Part shown: positions 42,877 to 51,238 of the stretch, piece after piece | Position numbering within the stretch: position 1 is the first letter of the stretch | Layout of the letters: each line of letters begins with the position of its first letter | NCBI GenBank assembly: GCA_016699535.1 | Contig: CP064980.1 | Location: 1,243,501-1,307,500 of the forward strand | Length of the DNA: 64,000 nt | Origin: Myxococcales bacterium | Lineage (GTDB): Bacteria > Myxococcota_A > Polyangia > Polyangiales > GCA-016699535 | Direction: 5' to 3' | Program-made: the position numbers and the translations under genes | Notes under the pieces: model-generated | The model's input: the letters and a program-made list of their open reading frames with translations, nothing else | Databases searched by the model: none | What the model was told of the DNA's origin: nothing

Positions 42877-44181
42877 ATGACTGTATCACTTCTTCGTTCG
42901 TGCCGTTTGGCTTTGCTTTTCTATTCATTCACGCTCGCGGCATGGAGCCTTGCCGCCTGCGGCGGTAGTGACAAAAACGAAACTGCAAACTACGTGGAAC
43001 CAACACGTGCCGAGCTATTGCAAGCTGCTGAAACGCATCCTGATGTTCAAGTTGTGATGCAAGCGTTGGAGGCATCCGGTTGTGCACCTGTGATCAATAC
43101 TGACGATGCAACAAAAACTGCAGTGCAGCCTACCTTTGATCAGCTTTTTGGTGTTAAGGCAAACTCCGGTGAGGGCCTAAGCTTTGTCTACGGGCAGGGT
43201 GACTGTCCGGACGGCGACGATACTTCGATTACAGTTGTCTTTGATCGCTATAAGAACGCGCTTCAAGTCTTGGGTATGCATAAAGCACAAGGCGAAGATG
43301 GTCTTCATTCAAATATCACGATGTATTCAGTGAAAGACGGAGCTTTAGTCACTCAGACCGCAAACGAATGGCTGCAACAAAGTTTTACTCAAGCGAGTGA
43401 CGAGTTGACTAAGCTGCAAGAGGAGCATCCCGAACAAGCTCCTGCGACGGAAACGTCGGGTGTAGCAGCCAAGGTTTCAGCCCTCTCGACTGGGCAAGGG
43501 TGCTGGGATGCACTTTACATCATGGCCGGCTATGCGCGCTCATCGCTTGGTTTTGGCCCCGAAGTGTGCGGACTCGATTGTTTGGCCTGTGAGTCGACGG
43601 TAGCGCAATATAGTAACTCAAGCGCAACGGCTGATGCCATGGTTACCACCCTAGTTGATGGCTTGGTCGTCCGCGCACTATCGATGAAAGCAGTCGCGGC
43701 GGCACTTTCATTGCTCGTCGAACTGATCACTGGAGCGGTGGGTGTTGTTTTTTCTGAGGGTCTATTAGCCGGCTTGGCCTATTTTGCTGGTGGACTTACT
43801 ACTTTAGGCTGGCCGCTGCTGCTTGGTATTGCGGCCGCTGTTGTTGCAGCGGCGATTACTTTGTATGCGCTTGCAAAAGCTTGGATTCGCGATCTGCATG
43901 GTTTTTGGGGAGTAAGCCCCGGCTCAGAAACCGCTTGCTCGCAGTTCGGTTCAGCTCTTTGTCGAACCAGCGAAGAAGGGCTTGATGAAGAAGCCTTTTG
44001 CTCGTCCAACAACTCTCCCAACGTTGATAGTCAATGCGGACAGCTTGCTACCAAATCGGACCATCTCTCTCTGCATTTGGACCCTACACGAAATTGCGAA
44101 CGTGAAGCGGACACTGGAATCCATTTTTGCCCAACTTGCCCGCAAGATGAAGAAGGCAATTACCTTTGTCCGTCGCCCTAA
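42877..44181 (+). CDS. Lipoprotein with colicin-like hydrophobic segments, unknown function
   Basis: 434 aa from ATG 42877, with GGAGG 5 nt upstream. Lipobox S-L-A-A-C-G. The first half is soluble. Residues ~245-330 contain three long hydrophobic stretches (A-V-A-A-A-L-S-L-L-V-E-L-I-T-G-A-V-G-V-V, L-L-A-G-L-A-Y-F-A-G-G-L and L-L-L-G-I-A-A-A-V-V-A-A-A-I), unusual in a lipoprotein and reminiscent of pore-forming hairpins. The last ~90 residues are Cys-rich. Preceded by a sigma-54-like promoter and followed by TadE/Flp-like genes, so it may belong to the pilus regulon. Family not recognised. Confidence 0.65.
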   Translation: MTVSLLRSCRLALLFYSFTLAAWSLAACGGSDKNETANYVEPTRAELLQAAETHPDVQVVMQALEASGCAPVINTDDATKTAVQPTFDQLFGVKANSGEGLSFVYGQGDCPDGDDTSITVVFDRYKNALQVLGMHKAQGEDGLHSNITMYSVKDGALVTQTANEWLQQSFTQASDELTKLQEEHPEQAPATETSGVAAKVSALSTGQGCWDALYIMAGYARSSLGFGPEVCGLDCLACESTVAQYSNSSATADAMVTTLVDGLVVRALSMKAVAAALSLLVELITGAVGVVFSEGLLAGLAYFAGGLTTLGWPLLLGIAAAVVAAAITLYALAKAWIRDLHGFWGVSPGSETACSQFGSALCRTSEEGLDEEAFCSSNNSPNVDSQCGQLATKSDHLSLHLDPTRNCEREADTGIHFCPTCPQDEEGNYLCPSP

Positions 44182-44205
44182 ATTTGTTATCGTGATGATG
44201 CGGTT

Positions 44206-44670
44206 ATGGCACAAGCAAACCTACTTAACGACGAAAGGGGATCCGTATTGAGCGAGGCTGTGATCGTGTTGCCATTCTTTGTTTTGCTGTTGGGTTTTTC
44301 TCTCTACGTAGCGCAGCGCTACCATGTCAATCTTAGGTCACTGCACAATAACCAACAGGCAGTGTGGTATCAGGCTATTGAACCGTGTGCCGGTAGCCGA
44401 GATCCTTTTGTACAGGATCTCGCTACTGCCATGAGGCCTTCCTTGTCGGCTTGGCTTCCGGAGTACAGTCAACAGATTGATTTCATAAGCAGGGCCTACA
44501 GTTACGAAGAAAAAAGTCTGGAGCTTGTTCGCCCCGATAGCCTAGGCGGAGGGCGTCAAACACTCAAGATGCAAAGTGAACTAGGATGCAACGCTGAAAA
44601 TCGAGAACTCATTTCTGGCCTTAGGGATAGGACGCTAAGGCTGTACTGCAATTTAGGAGCATGCCTGTAG
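44206..44670 (+). CDS. TadE-like pseudopilin
   Basis: 154 aa. Leader N-D-E-R-G, then S-V-L-S-E-A-V-I-V-L-P-F-F-V-L-L-L-G-F-S: class III prepilin pattern with Glu at +5. Soluble C-terminal domain with four Cys. Probably cleaved by the CpaA encoded at 46426 and placed in the fibre as a minor subunit. Starts 24 nt after the lipoprotein gene. Confidence 0.7.
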   Translation: MAQANLLNDERGSVLSEAVIVLPFFVLLLGFSLYVAQRYHVNLRSLHNNQQAVWYQAIEPCAGSRDPFVQDLATAMRPSLSAWLPEYSQQIDFISRAYSYEEKSLELVRPDSLGGGRQTLKMQSELGCNAENRELISGLRDRTLRLYCNLGACL

Positions 44671-44745
44671 TTTGTGAATGTGCAGCGGTCTTTGCAATGT
44701 AAGCGAAATTACACGAACAGTTGTCCCATCTGCTATACTTTTATT

Positions 44746-45492
44746 ATGTCTTCCGATGAAACAAAGCGCGAAAAACATCGAGAGCCTCAGGCCGGGGCAA
44801 CGCGTGCAGAGAAGAGTCCGAAATCAGCTTCCGGTCATGCCGTGAATGAAGAGGCCGCGACCGTCATCGGAGATGGCGGCGGTGAAGTATCAGCTTGGCG
44901 CTCATCGCTAAGGCCGCGTCTTGGTTCTAGGCCTCCAAGTCAAGCCCCTGGGGGGATTAGTGTTCCGCCCGCACTTCCACTTGCTCAACGTCATCCCACA
45001 GAGACTGTTGTGCACCAGAGGTCTCAGGTACCCGAAGGTTCTCGAAAAGGTCAAATCCTACCATGGCGCACGTGGATTTTACTGTCTCTAAGCATTTGCG
45101 TAGCGGTGTACGTCTTTTTTATCGACGAAAGCTCCAGCTCAACGAACGAGACGAACACATCTTCGGTGAAAGCCCAGCGTATCGAAGACAGTTTTGAAAC
45201 AAGCGAAGCGCTTACCGAAGAGCCCCAATCGGTTAATGCAGAAGCAATCGTTCCGAAAAGTAGAGCCAACAAGCAACAGGTCCAAGAGAGTGAAAAAACC
45301 TTAGGGCGCTCTACCGCGGATCTTGAATCTCTTGCTGTCGAAGCATGGTTGCGAGGTGATCTGTTCGATGCGCTTGTTTTCTATAAGGGCTTGATAAAAC
45401 GCGAACCAGAAAACAAAAGTTTTGCTTTGATGGTTGATATTTTGCGGACGCAACTCGCTAAAAGCTGCGAAGCAGGTCAAGAACCATGTTAA
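44746..45492 (+). CDS. Single-pass membrane protein of the Tad region, unknown
   Basis: 248 aa from ATG 44746; the upstream part of the frame to 44674 is unlikely because the ATG is preceded at 6 nt by TATACT, so the transcript could be nearly leaderless. N-terminal ~110 residues are hydrophilic, Pro/Arg/Ser-rich and probably cytoplasmic; one helix (W-I-L-L-S-L-S-I-C-V-A-V-Y-V-F-F-I) follows; then a Ser/Glu-rich stalk and a short TPR-like end (A-W-L-R-G-D-L-F-D-A-L-V-F-Y-K-G-L). Overlaps the next gene by 7 nt. No family known. Confidence 0.6.
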   Translation: MSSDETKREKHREPQAGATRAEKSPKSASGHAVNEEAATVIGDGGGEVSAWRSSLRPRLGSRPPSQAPGGISVPPALPLAQRHPTETVVHQRSQVPEGSRKGQILPWRTWILLSLSICVAVYVFFIDESSSSTNETNTSSVKAQRIEDSFETSEALTEEPQSVNAEAIVPKSRANKQQVQESEKTLGRSTADLESLAVEAWLRGDLFDALVFYKGLIKREPENKSFALMVDILRTQLAKSCEAGQEPC

Positions 45493-46184
45493 GAGCGAAA
45501 CTGTTAGTCATTTTATGTTTTTTAAGTGTTTGTTGTGGATTTTGTGGAACGGAAACCAATACAGCACCACGTTTTGAACTGGCGGTTCATACGGTTGAGC
45601 TGGATGGCAGTCCGGTGCGCGATGCGCAGGTTTTTGTGGGTGATACACCCGTCGGAAGAAGTGGCGTGCAAGGAAAACTTCGTTTTGAACTTTCGGGCAA
45701 AGAGGGCAGGCGTGTTGCAATACGGGTAAAATGTCCCATTGCGTATCAGCAGCAAGAGTTGCTTGACACGATTACGCTTCACCAGGTGCTTGATGTGAAA
45801 GACACCGCGAAACGAAAAGCGATTGAACGGAAATTTGTATGCAATGCGCTGATCAACAAAGCTGTAGTACTGGTCAAAAGCAATGCTCCAGCCGGCTTGC
45901 CTGTTTTACTTGATGGTCGGGAAGTCGACAGAACAAACGAACATGGCATAGCTCATGTTTATATCGAAATGGCGCCCCAGGCAGAGTTTCAAGTTAAGAT
46001 CTCAACCACGAGCCAACCAGAGCTTCGTCCCCAGGAGCCATCTCGCGTCTTTCGCATGCCAGAGGGCAAAGAAATTTTGCTTTTTGAACAAGATTTTAGC
46101 ATCGAGGAAGCCCCCAAAGTTAGAAAACGCAGCAGGCGACGTCGGGTAAAGAAACGCTCTAGCGCGCCTGTTCGTCTGAAATAA
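45486..46184 (+). CDS. Secreted protein with two PEGA/carboxypeptidase-regulatory-like beta domains
   Basis: 232 aa. Hydrophobic Cys-rich N-terminus (L-L-V-I-L-C-F-L-S-V-C-C-G-F-C) is a signal peptide, possibly a lipobox at C-G-F-C. Two small beta-sandwich repeats follow (G-S-P-V-R-D-A-Q-V-F-V-G-D-T-P-V-G and G-L-P-V-L-L-D-G-R-E-V-D), the P-V-x-V-D-G-x-x-V-G style of PEGA domains. Ends in a strongly basic tail (R-K-R-S-R-R-R-R-V-K-K-R). Could bind cell wall or lipopolysaccharide around the pilus. Coupled to its neighbours. Confidence 0.55.
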   Translation: MLRAKLLVILCFLSVCCGFCGTETNTAPRFELAVHTVELDGSPVRDAQVFVGDTPVGRSGVQGKLRFELSGKEGRRVAIRVKCPIAYQQQELLDTITLHQVLDVKDTAKRKAIERKFVCNALINKAVVLVKSNAPAGLPVLLDGREVDRTNEHGIAHVYIEMAPQAEFQVKISTTSQPELRPQEPSRVFRMPEGKEILLFEQDFSIEEAPKVRKRSRRRRVKKRSSAPVRLK

Positions 46185-46185
46185 A

Positions 46186-46389
46186 ATGAGCAGTTGGCGA
46201 ACAAAACGAAGCCGAGATAGCAAGATAAAAAACGTTCTCCGGAACGATCAAGGCGCTTTCACCGTCGAGTATCTCGTTGTTACCGTGCTTGTAGCGCTGT
46301 CTGCTGGTCTAGCCTTAGCGGCTTTGGGCTTGCCTTTATTATGGTATCATCAATCGTTGTGCTTGTTCATGTTACTACCGTTCCCATAG
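46186..46389 (+). CDS. Second Flp-like pilin
   Basis: 67 aa. Leader ends R-N-D-Q-G, then A-F-T-V-E-Y-L-V-V-T-V-L-V-A-L-S-A-G-L-A-L-A-A-L: class IVb prepilin with the Glu-Tyr pair at +5/+6. The mature protein is only ~40 residues and almost wholly hydrophobic. Starts 1 nt after the preceding stop and lies just before the prepilin peptidase, so it is the expected substrate. Confidence 0.75.
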   Translation: MSSWRTKRSRDSKIKNVLRNDQGAFTVEYLVVTVLVALSAGLALAALGLPLLWYHQSLCLFMLLPFP

Positions 46390-46425
46390 AAGAAAATCGT
46401 TTTGTGCGATGAGTGTCAATTGGAG

Positions 46426-46770
46426 ATGACAGACAACTTACTACTTTTGGGTACTCATGGTCTTGCTCTGGTTGTTGCTCTCGTTGCGGCTGCGTATGAC
46501 TGGAAAACAGGCCGCATTCCCAATTGGCTTACTTTTTTGGTCTTGCTAGCAGCTTTGTGTTTCTACGGATTCGGGGTGAGTTTAACAGCAGCAGCATTCT
46601 CTTTTATTGCAGCCTGTGTGTGCGCCTTAATCCCGGTGCTCTTTTTCTTCATGAATGCGATGGGCGGCGGCGACGTAAAACTTTTTGCAGCACTTGGTGC
46701 TTTGTTGGGCATCGGTCTTGGTTTGGAGCTTAATTCACGGCCTATGTGTTTGCGATGCTCTGGGCACTGA
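46426..46770 (+). CDS. cpaA: Prepilin peptidase CpaA/TadV, N-terminal part (frame disrupted)
   Basis: 114 aa from ATG 46426 (TTG 46402 is an alternative). A24-type aspartyl peptidase: first Asp in A-A-Y-D-W-K-T-G-R-I-P-N, second in M-G-G-G-D-V-K-L, with four helices. The frame leaves the family pattern after G-L-G-L-E-L at ~46730; the expected next helix (T-A-Y-V-F-A-M-L-W-A-L-I) is found in the +2 frame, i.e. in the next entry, so one base appears to be missing at 46731-46734. Both catalytic Asp lie before the break, so a shortened enzyme could be active. Confidence 0.72.
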   Translation: MTDNLLLLGTHGLALVVALVAAAYDWKTGRIPNWLTFLVLLAALCFYGFGVSLTAAAFSFIAACVCALIPVLFFFMNAMGGGDVKLFAALGALLGIGLGLELNSRPMCLRCSGH

Positions 46771-47642
46771 TTGATCTCGGCCGGCACAAAAAGTTGTCAG
46801 AGAGTTTTCGAGCAAGCTTGGTGCTTTTACTCAATATCTTTAGACCTAAAGCAAAGCGTCAACCACTACCCAGCAGCCAGCTTACCGTGCTTCGAATGGG
46901 GCCTGCTGTTTTTATGGCAACTGTGACCTGCATTGGGTTGTTTCACTGGCATCGGTCCGTCGAGAATTCACAGCTTGCTAGCCCTCCGGGACGAACAACG
47001 AAAGAGCTTCGGCCTGAGGGTAAGATCGTCACCTTTAATGGCCAATCGTTTGAGGTCCTTCGGGGGACCGTTCAGGGTGAACTAGAAGAATCGATCGCTT
47101 ATTTTAGCAAGTTGTGCGAATCACGCAGCGATGCTGCATACAGTATGCGAAGTATGGTGCATCATTTTCATCGAGACGATCTTGCTATTGTTCTCTGCGG
47201 AAAAGACAGTCTTACAAATCCCACCAGAGCTGATGTGCCATTGCTGTATTCCATGACCAGTCTCAACCGGTCAGACTCACGCCTTTCCTACATACGCTAC
47301 CAATTGGTCGCTACGAAAACATCAACAGCTCGAAAGCAGAAGACAAGCTCAACCCTATGGCTAACGAAAGCCTTGCCGGCAAAGCTTCTTTTCGATGTAG
47401 AGGAAGTCGAACAAAAGCGGCACTTGCTTCTTTTTGCTGGCTCATCGGATGACGTCCAACTCAGCAATAAACTGATTCAAGAACGGCTTAGCGAGCGCCA
47501 CTGGTCAATTCACGAATACAGCCCCGATGAACGCTCGGCTGGTTTCCATGGCGCGGTTGCACACCGCGAAGATGCAACGCTATGGATAGGTCTGGATGCC
47601 CTGGAGCATCCTACTGTGCTCACCTTATTGGGGGAGTTCTAG
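46746..47642 (+). CDS. Continuation of CpaA plus unknown C-terminal periplasmic domain
   Basis: 298 aa if started at GTG 46746. First ~20 residues (V-F-A-M-L-W-A-L-I-D-L-G-R-H) are the last-but-one helix of CpaA; another helix is at ~52-70 (M-G-P-A-V-F-M-A-T-V-T-C-I-G-L-F). After it come ~220 residues not part of any A24 peptidase known to me, with H-R-D-D-L-A-I-V-L-C-G-K-D and V-E-E-V-E-Q-K-R. It is either a genuine peptidase-plus-domain fusion interrupted by a one-base loss, or the natural tail of this lineage's CpaA. Confidence 0.6.
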   Translation: MFAMLWALIDLGRHKKLSESFRASLVLLLNIFRPKAKRQPLPSSQLTVLRMGPAVFMATVTCIGLFHWHRSVENSQLASPPGRTTKELRPEGKIVTFNGQSFEVLRGTVQGELEESIAYFSKLCESRSDAAYSMRSMVHHFHRDDLAIVLCGKDSLTNPTRADVPLLYSMTSLNRSDSRLSYIRYQLVATKTSTARKQKTSSTLWLTKALPAKLLFDVEEVEQKRHLLLFAGSSDDVQLSNKLIQERLSERHWSIHEYSPDERSAGFHGAVAHREDATLWIGLDALEHPTVLTLLGEF

Positions 47643-47799
47643 CTTGGAATTGCTAGGGTACTGGATAGAGCTAGCCAAAAGATATTCATAACCTGGCTTA
47701 GCCCTTATCTCCTTACATGTCGGGATTACACGCAAATTGACCTGTCATAGACAGTGGGTTAAACCATGATGTACTAAAAATTTCGTGGAGGACATGGGC

Positions 47800-48348
47800 A
47801 TGCGAATTAGTTTTATTTCTTGGTTAGTGGTTAGTTTAGCAATGACGGTGGTTTCTTGTTCCAGTGACAGTAGTTCCAGTGGATCAAGCTTGGATGCGGA
47901 CAAGCAGGTTTCGCGTCTTGATGAAACAGAGCAACAAGTTCTTAAAGATGAAATCGAGGCCACTTTCAGTGACGATGCTACGGGTCTCATTGATTCAGTG
48001 TGTACCCTTCTTGGAATCTCGTTTTCTGCTCTTGATACTTCGTTGACTTGTGAAGACTCTAAGGCCGATTGTGTCACAGAGGCGAATTCGAGCAGCAGTG
48101 ACGATGTAACGGATACTGAGTTTGCAGACGCGGCAGCTAACTGTGATGTTACTGTTGGTGAACTCACCGCCTGTATGCAGGATCTTGTTGACGCTTTTGT
48201 TCAATACACACAGGGGCTGACCTGCGATTCAAGCTTGGAAGATCTTGGTGAGCCACCTGCGCAGCCAGCTTCGTGTTCGTTCACTGAACAATGTGCGTTG
48301 GCGGATGAGTACTCAGCTCAATTGGACGACCTTCAAGGCGGCATGTAA
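47800..48348 (+). CDS. Small acidic Cys-containing lipoprotein
   Basis: 182 aa from ATG 47800, with GGAGG 8 nt upstream (ATG 47794 is too close to it). Type II signal ending V-V-S-C-S. Very acidic mature part with eight Cys, suggesting disulphides. No family recognised. Preceded by a 157-nt gap and followed by a strong terminator, so it is probably monocistronic. Confidence 0.65.
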   Translation: MRISFISWLVVSLAMTVVSCSSDSSSSGSSLDADKQVSRLDETEQQVLKDEIEATFSDDATGLIDSVCTLLGISFSALDTSLTCEDSKADCVTEANSSSSDDVTDTEFADAAANCDVTVGELTACMQDLVDAFVQYTQGLTCDSSLEDLGEPPAQPASCSFTEQCALADEYSAQLDDLQGGM

Positions 48349-48377
48349 TTTAGTTACGTTGAGCTATGAAGCTATGA

Positions 48378-48418
48378 AAAAAGGGACACAAGGCATTTGC
48401 AGCTTTGTGTCCCTTTTT
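48378..48418. terminator. Strong bidirectional-looking rho-independent terminator
   Basis: 14-bp perfect stem (AAAAAGGGACACAA with its complement), 13-nt loop, arms beginning in A-run and ending in T-run. It follows the 47800 gene. Confidence 0.85.
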
Positions 48419-48451
48419 AATGTGTGCTGTATTATGAGATAAGGGAAGACG

Positions 48452-49261
48452 ATGGCACTATCGCGAATTGGGATTATTCTTTGCTGGAGCATATTGAGTT
48501 TGTGTTTGCCCTCTTGCTCGAGTGACAAAACAAACAACTCTGGCATCACCAACTGGAATGCTGAAGAGCTCTATTCGGAGCAAACTCAGCGCATTGTGAT
48601 CGAGGTTGATTATCAAACAGGGGCAGAGCCCTATACAACTGGCGGTGCTTTTTCAGGTGACCCTTGGGACCTGTTTGAACTCAATCTAAAAGCGCTCTTC
48701 AACTACACCACATCAGAGCTTGTGGTGCCTAAAACCCTTTCGGATATGGAAGAGTTGACTGACATCACGGATGATAAGTTTACTCTAGAAGAAATTGCCG
48801 CAATCGCCCAAAAACACCAAGACACACCTAACACCGATAGCCAACGTGTCATTTACATCGTTTTCTTGGATGGTTATTCCGAGGATGACCAGGGCAATCA
48901 AGAAGAGATTTTGGGTCTATCAATTCGAAACACCAACATTGTTGCCGTTTTTAAGCCCATTATCAAAACGCGAAGCGCTCTTTACCCCGAGCTTGCGGAG
49001 CAAATTAACGTGATTCATGAAGTAGGCCATGCCGTGGGCTTAGTCAATTCGGGCATTTCGATGTCGGAGGATCATCTTGATACACAGCAGTACTCGGGCA
49101 AATCCCATTGCGATAACCGCGACTGCATCATGTATTTTGAGTTTGAGATGAATGACAACGTCGATGACCGCTTGGGAGAAATCTTGCAGCGCAATAGCCA
49201 AGTGCTTTTTGGCGATGAATGTCTCATCGATACCGAAGAAGCGGCTGGCTTTTTTAGGTAG
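48452..49261 (+). CDS. Lipoprotein zinc metalloprotease (HExxH, metzincin-like)
   Basis: 269 aa. Lipobox ending C-L-P-S-C22. Zinc motif H189-E190-V-G-H193-A-V-G-L-V-N: the position of the third metzincin His is Asn199, and a later D-H or the S-H-C region may supply the ligand instead. A downstream C-D-N-R-D-C-I-M-Y-F resembles a Met-turn. Similar HEVGH-x-x-GLVN lipoproteins occur in myxobacteria, so this is probably a real subfamily. An extracellular or periplasmic protease, perhaps processing exported proteins encoded around it. Confidence 0.72.
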   Translation: MALSRIGIILCWSILSLCLPSCSSDKTNNSGITNWNAEELYSEQTQRIVIEVDYQTGAEPYTTGGAFSGDPWDLFELNLKALFNYTTSELVVPKTLSDMEELTDITDDKFTLEEIAAIAQKHQDTPNTDSQRVIYIVFLDGYSEDDQGNQEEILGLSIRNTNIVAVFKPIIKTRSALYPELAEQINVIHEVGHAVGLVNSGISMSEDHLDTQQYSGKSHCDNRDCIMYFEFEMNDNVDDRLGEILQRNSQVLFGDECLIDTEEAAGFFR

Positions 49262-49506
49262 TTTTTTTAATTTCGTGATTTGCTTAGCTGCTAGGGCAAT
49301 GGGAGCAGGGCTGGACGTGCCTCCTTGCCCTTGCGGGAGAGTGTCTGGAGCGGAGTTGCAGCGAAGCGAATTCCGGGGCCCCTAGACCTACTCAAAGCCA
49401 CGAATGCCTCAAAAAAAGTAAGTCTTATTCAACCGTTTCAACCGTAAAGGTATAAATTTTCGTTTAAAACGTAAAGTCCTGGACAAAACGATTTACCGTG
49501 TTATAG

Positions 49507-49512
49507 TATAAT
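49507..49512 (+). promoter_or_regulatory. Perfect TATAAT -10 element
   Basis: TATAAT 26 nt before GTG 49539, with AGGCAGG between them as a ribosome site. No good -35 at the usual distance. The 277 nt between 49262 and 49538 otherwise hold only weak inverted repeats and no reading frame. Confidence 0.4.
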
Positions 49513-49538
49513 TACCGTAAGAAAGGCAGGCACTTGCT

Positions 49539-50003
49539 GTGCGTGACTCAGTCGCACCCAACATGAAAGCTAATTCTGAAGTCCTAGATGGGGGGCAATA
49601 TGCCGCGTGCCCTAAAAGCGATGCTCATCGAACAGATCTGGTTTGCGACAACGCTACAACTCTTCACCTTATGGGAAATCCATTGCCGGAAGTAAACGAA
49701 CAACAAGAAAGACAAACAGGGGAATCGTTGTCGATCGCGTTAGGCGACGGACCACTTCTAAGTCTTGAGCCGGTAGACGTCGATTCAGAGCATTCAAGCG
49801 ACAGTGATGCTGTCGAGGATGAAGACATAAGTGGGCCTAGCCTTGGACCTTTACTTAGGACAAAAGTTAGGTTGAGAAGAATTTTCTTCGACGGTAATCC
49901 CAGCTCTAAAGAATCTTCGTGGCCTTGTTCCAAAAAAAAGATGTTGAGGAAGACGAGAGCAGCTCACTGCTCATGGAAGGACAGTCACTTGCCAGTAAAC
50001 TGA
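49539..50003 (+). CDS. N-terminal frame of an unknown membrane protein (possible slippage at A8)
   Basis: 154 aa from GTG 49539 as printed. Residues 1-~130 are hydrophilic and acidic (S-E-H-S-S-D-S-D-A-V-E-D-E-D). At the A8 run 49932-49939 the frame turns into a short Lys/Arg-rich tail, whereas restoring one A continues smoothly into D-V-E-E-D-E-S-S-S of the overlapping frame. So this and the next entry are probably one gene of ~425 aa. Confidence 0.5.
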   Translation: MRDSVAPNMKANSEVLDGGQYAACPKSDAHRTDLVCDNATTLHLMGNPLPEVNEQQERQTGESLSIALGDGPLLSLEPVDVDSEHSSDSDAVEDEDISGPSLGPLLRTKVRLRRIFFDGNPSSKESSWPCSKKKMLRKTRAAHCSWKDSHLPVN

Positions 50004-50815
50004 AGCAGCTCCTGGAGTTTGCCGATGTTCTTTCCGGACTCTGGATAGTGGCGGAGGACAACGCGCAGATTCGGGGTGTGCTTGGAAAAGCATCAAGTCT
50101 CCTTGCAGACTTTTCTTTTGAGCAAGAAGAAATTAAAGTTGAACAAACCTTTGCAGAAGTTGCTTCATTGCTTGAGGATGCAGAGCTCAAAATCGCGCGT
50201 GTTCTAAACTGTATGCAATTGTCACAACTTACTGAAGCGTTGGATGATGGCGTGCTTGACTATCCTGAAGTGTTGCGTCTGCGTCAACTCGCCAGTGCGT
50301 CGCCGACTGTGCTTCAAACTCGTGAAACATCGGCGATGATCAATCCGATGGCGGTAACCAGTGCGAGCCTTGAGTGGCAACGCAAACAGAATCGTACGCA
50401 GGTTGGTAAGACGAAAGCTCGTCTTCCAAAGAAAACAAAGAGCAAAAAATACAGCTCGATGCGTGCCGCTCTTACCGTTGGGCTCATTCTGTCTTTGGGC
50501 TATGGGACTTATACGGCATGGCACTTTTATCAAGTCCGTAGCTCCGATTTTTCGGAGTTTAGTCCATTGGATATTTACGAAATCTCGCCACTGCTTTTAT
50601 CAGGCAGCTTTGCCGGCCGTGCAAATCAACGTGATTTTGTGGGGGAACTCGACCTCCCTAAGTGGAGTGCTTTGACGGAAAAGGACAAAGAAGAGCTTTT
50701 GCTCCACATTTGGGATGAGCTTGAAGGAAACAAAGGTTTTCAATCCGTAATTCTTCTCGCCGACCACTCCATGGTTGCCCATCTAAGCAACGGGAAGGTG
50801 CGTTTTGTTCGATAA
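49919..50815 (+). CDS. Single-pass membrane protein, C-terminal frame of the same gene
   Basis: 298 aa if started at GTG 49919. Helical cytoplasmic part to ~190, basic K-K-T-K-S-K-K, one membrane helix (A-A-L-T-V-G-L-I-L-S-L-G-Y-G-T-Y-T) and an outer ~95-residue domain. No family recognised. Its stop overlaps the start of the pseudopilin gene, suggesting they work together, perhaps as an assembly partner. Confidence 0.6.
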   Translation: MALFQKKDVEEDESSSLLMEGQSLASKLKQLLEFADVLSGLWIVAEDNAQIRGVLGKASSLLADFSFEQEEIKVEQTFAEVASLLEDAELKIARVLNCMQLSQLTEALDDGVLDYPEVLRLRQLASASPTVLQTRETSAMINPMAVTSASLEWQRKQNRTQVGKTKARLPKKTKSKKYSSMRAALTVGLILSLGYGTYTAWHFYQVRSSDFSEFSPLDIYEISPLLLSGSFAGRANQRDFVGELDLPKWSALTEKDKEELLLHIWDELEGNKGFQSVILLADHSMVAHLSNGKVRFVR

Positions 50816-51206
50816 AGCACAAAAGAGAGAGCAGTCAGGTTTTACACTCATCGAAATCATGATCACCCTTGCGATACTTGGAATTTTGGCGACTACAACA
50901 TCGGCCAACTTTAGTCGATTCAAAGCCAAAGCAAGACGCTCGGAACTTACCATGGGTTTTGGTTCGATTAGACGCGCGCAAGACGCCTATCACGTCGGCT
51001 ATGGCCGATATGCGGCGGATTTTGACCAACTTGGTTTTGCCGTACAAGGCGGAAGCCGTCAGTCCGCAAACGCCATTAGAGGAGTTCGATATAGCTATAC
51101 GATGACTCAACCTTGGGGTGATGAGTCTTATTATTGCGTAGCTTCAGGTGACATTGACGACGATGCGTTTTTAGACATTGCCGTTTTGGAGGCGGGACGA
51201 CCGTAG
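50805..51206 (+). CDS. Type IV/type II-secretion pseudopilin (GspG-like)
   Basis: 133 aa from TTG 50805 (GGGAAGG upstream). Classical N-methylation site: E-Q-S-G then F-T-L-I-E-I-M-I-T-L-A-I-L-G-I-L-A, cleaved after Gly, Glu at +5. The C-terminal domain has the short alpha/beta layout of GspG or minor pilins (Y-H-V-G-Y-G-R-Y-A-A-D, and an acidic D-I-D-D-D-A-F-L-D that could bind Ca). It needs a PilD-type peptidase, not CpaA, so it belongs to a different export branch than the Flp pilins. Confidence 0.82.
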   Translation: MFDKAQKREQSGFTLIEIMITLAILGILATTTSANFSRFKAKARRSELTMGFGSIRRAQDAYHVGYGRYAADFDQLGFAVQGGSRQSANAIRGVRYSYTMTQPWGDESYYCVASGDIDDDAFLDIAVLEAGRP

Positions 51207-51238
51207 TGCAAGGTAAATGAGAGAAAAGAGGTAGAAGT

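Noticed and set aside
49262..49410. Possible third copy of the 115-bp palindromic element
   Set aside because: Only the outer T-run/A-run and CACGAA parts pair; the centre does not align with the other two.
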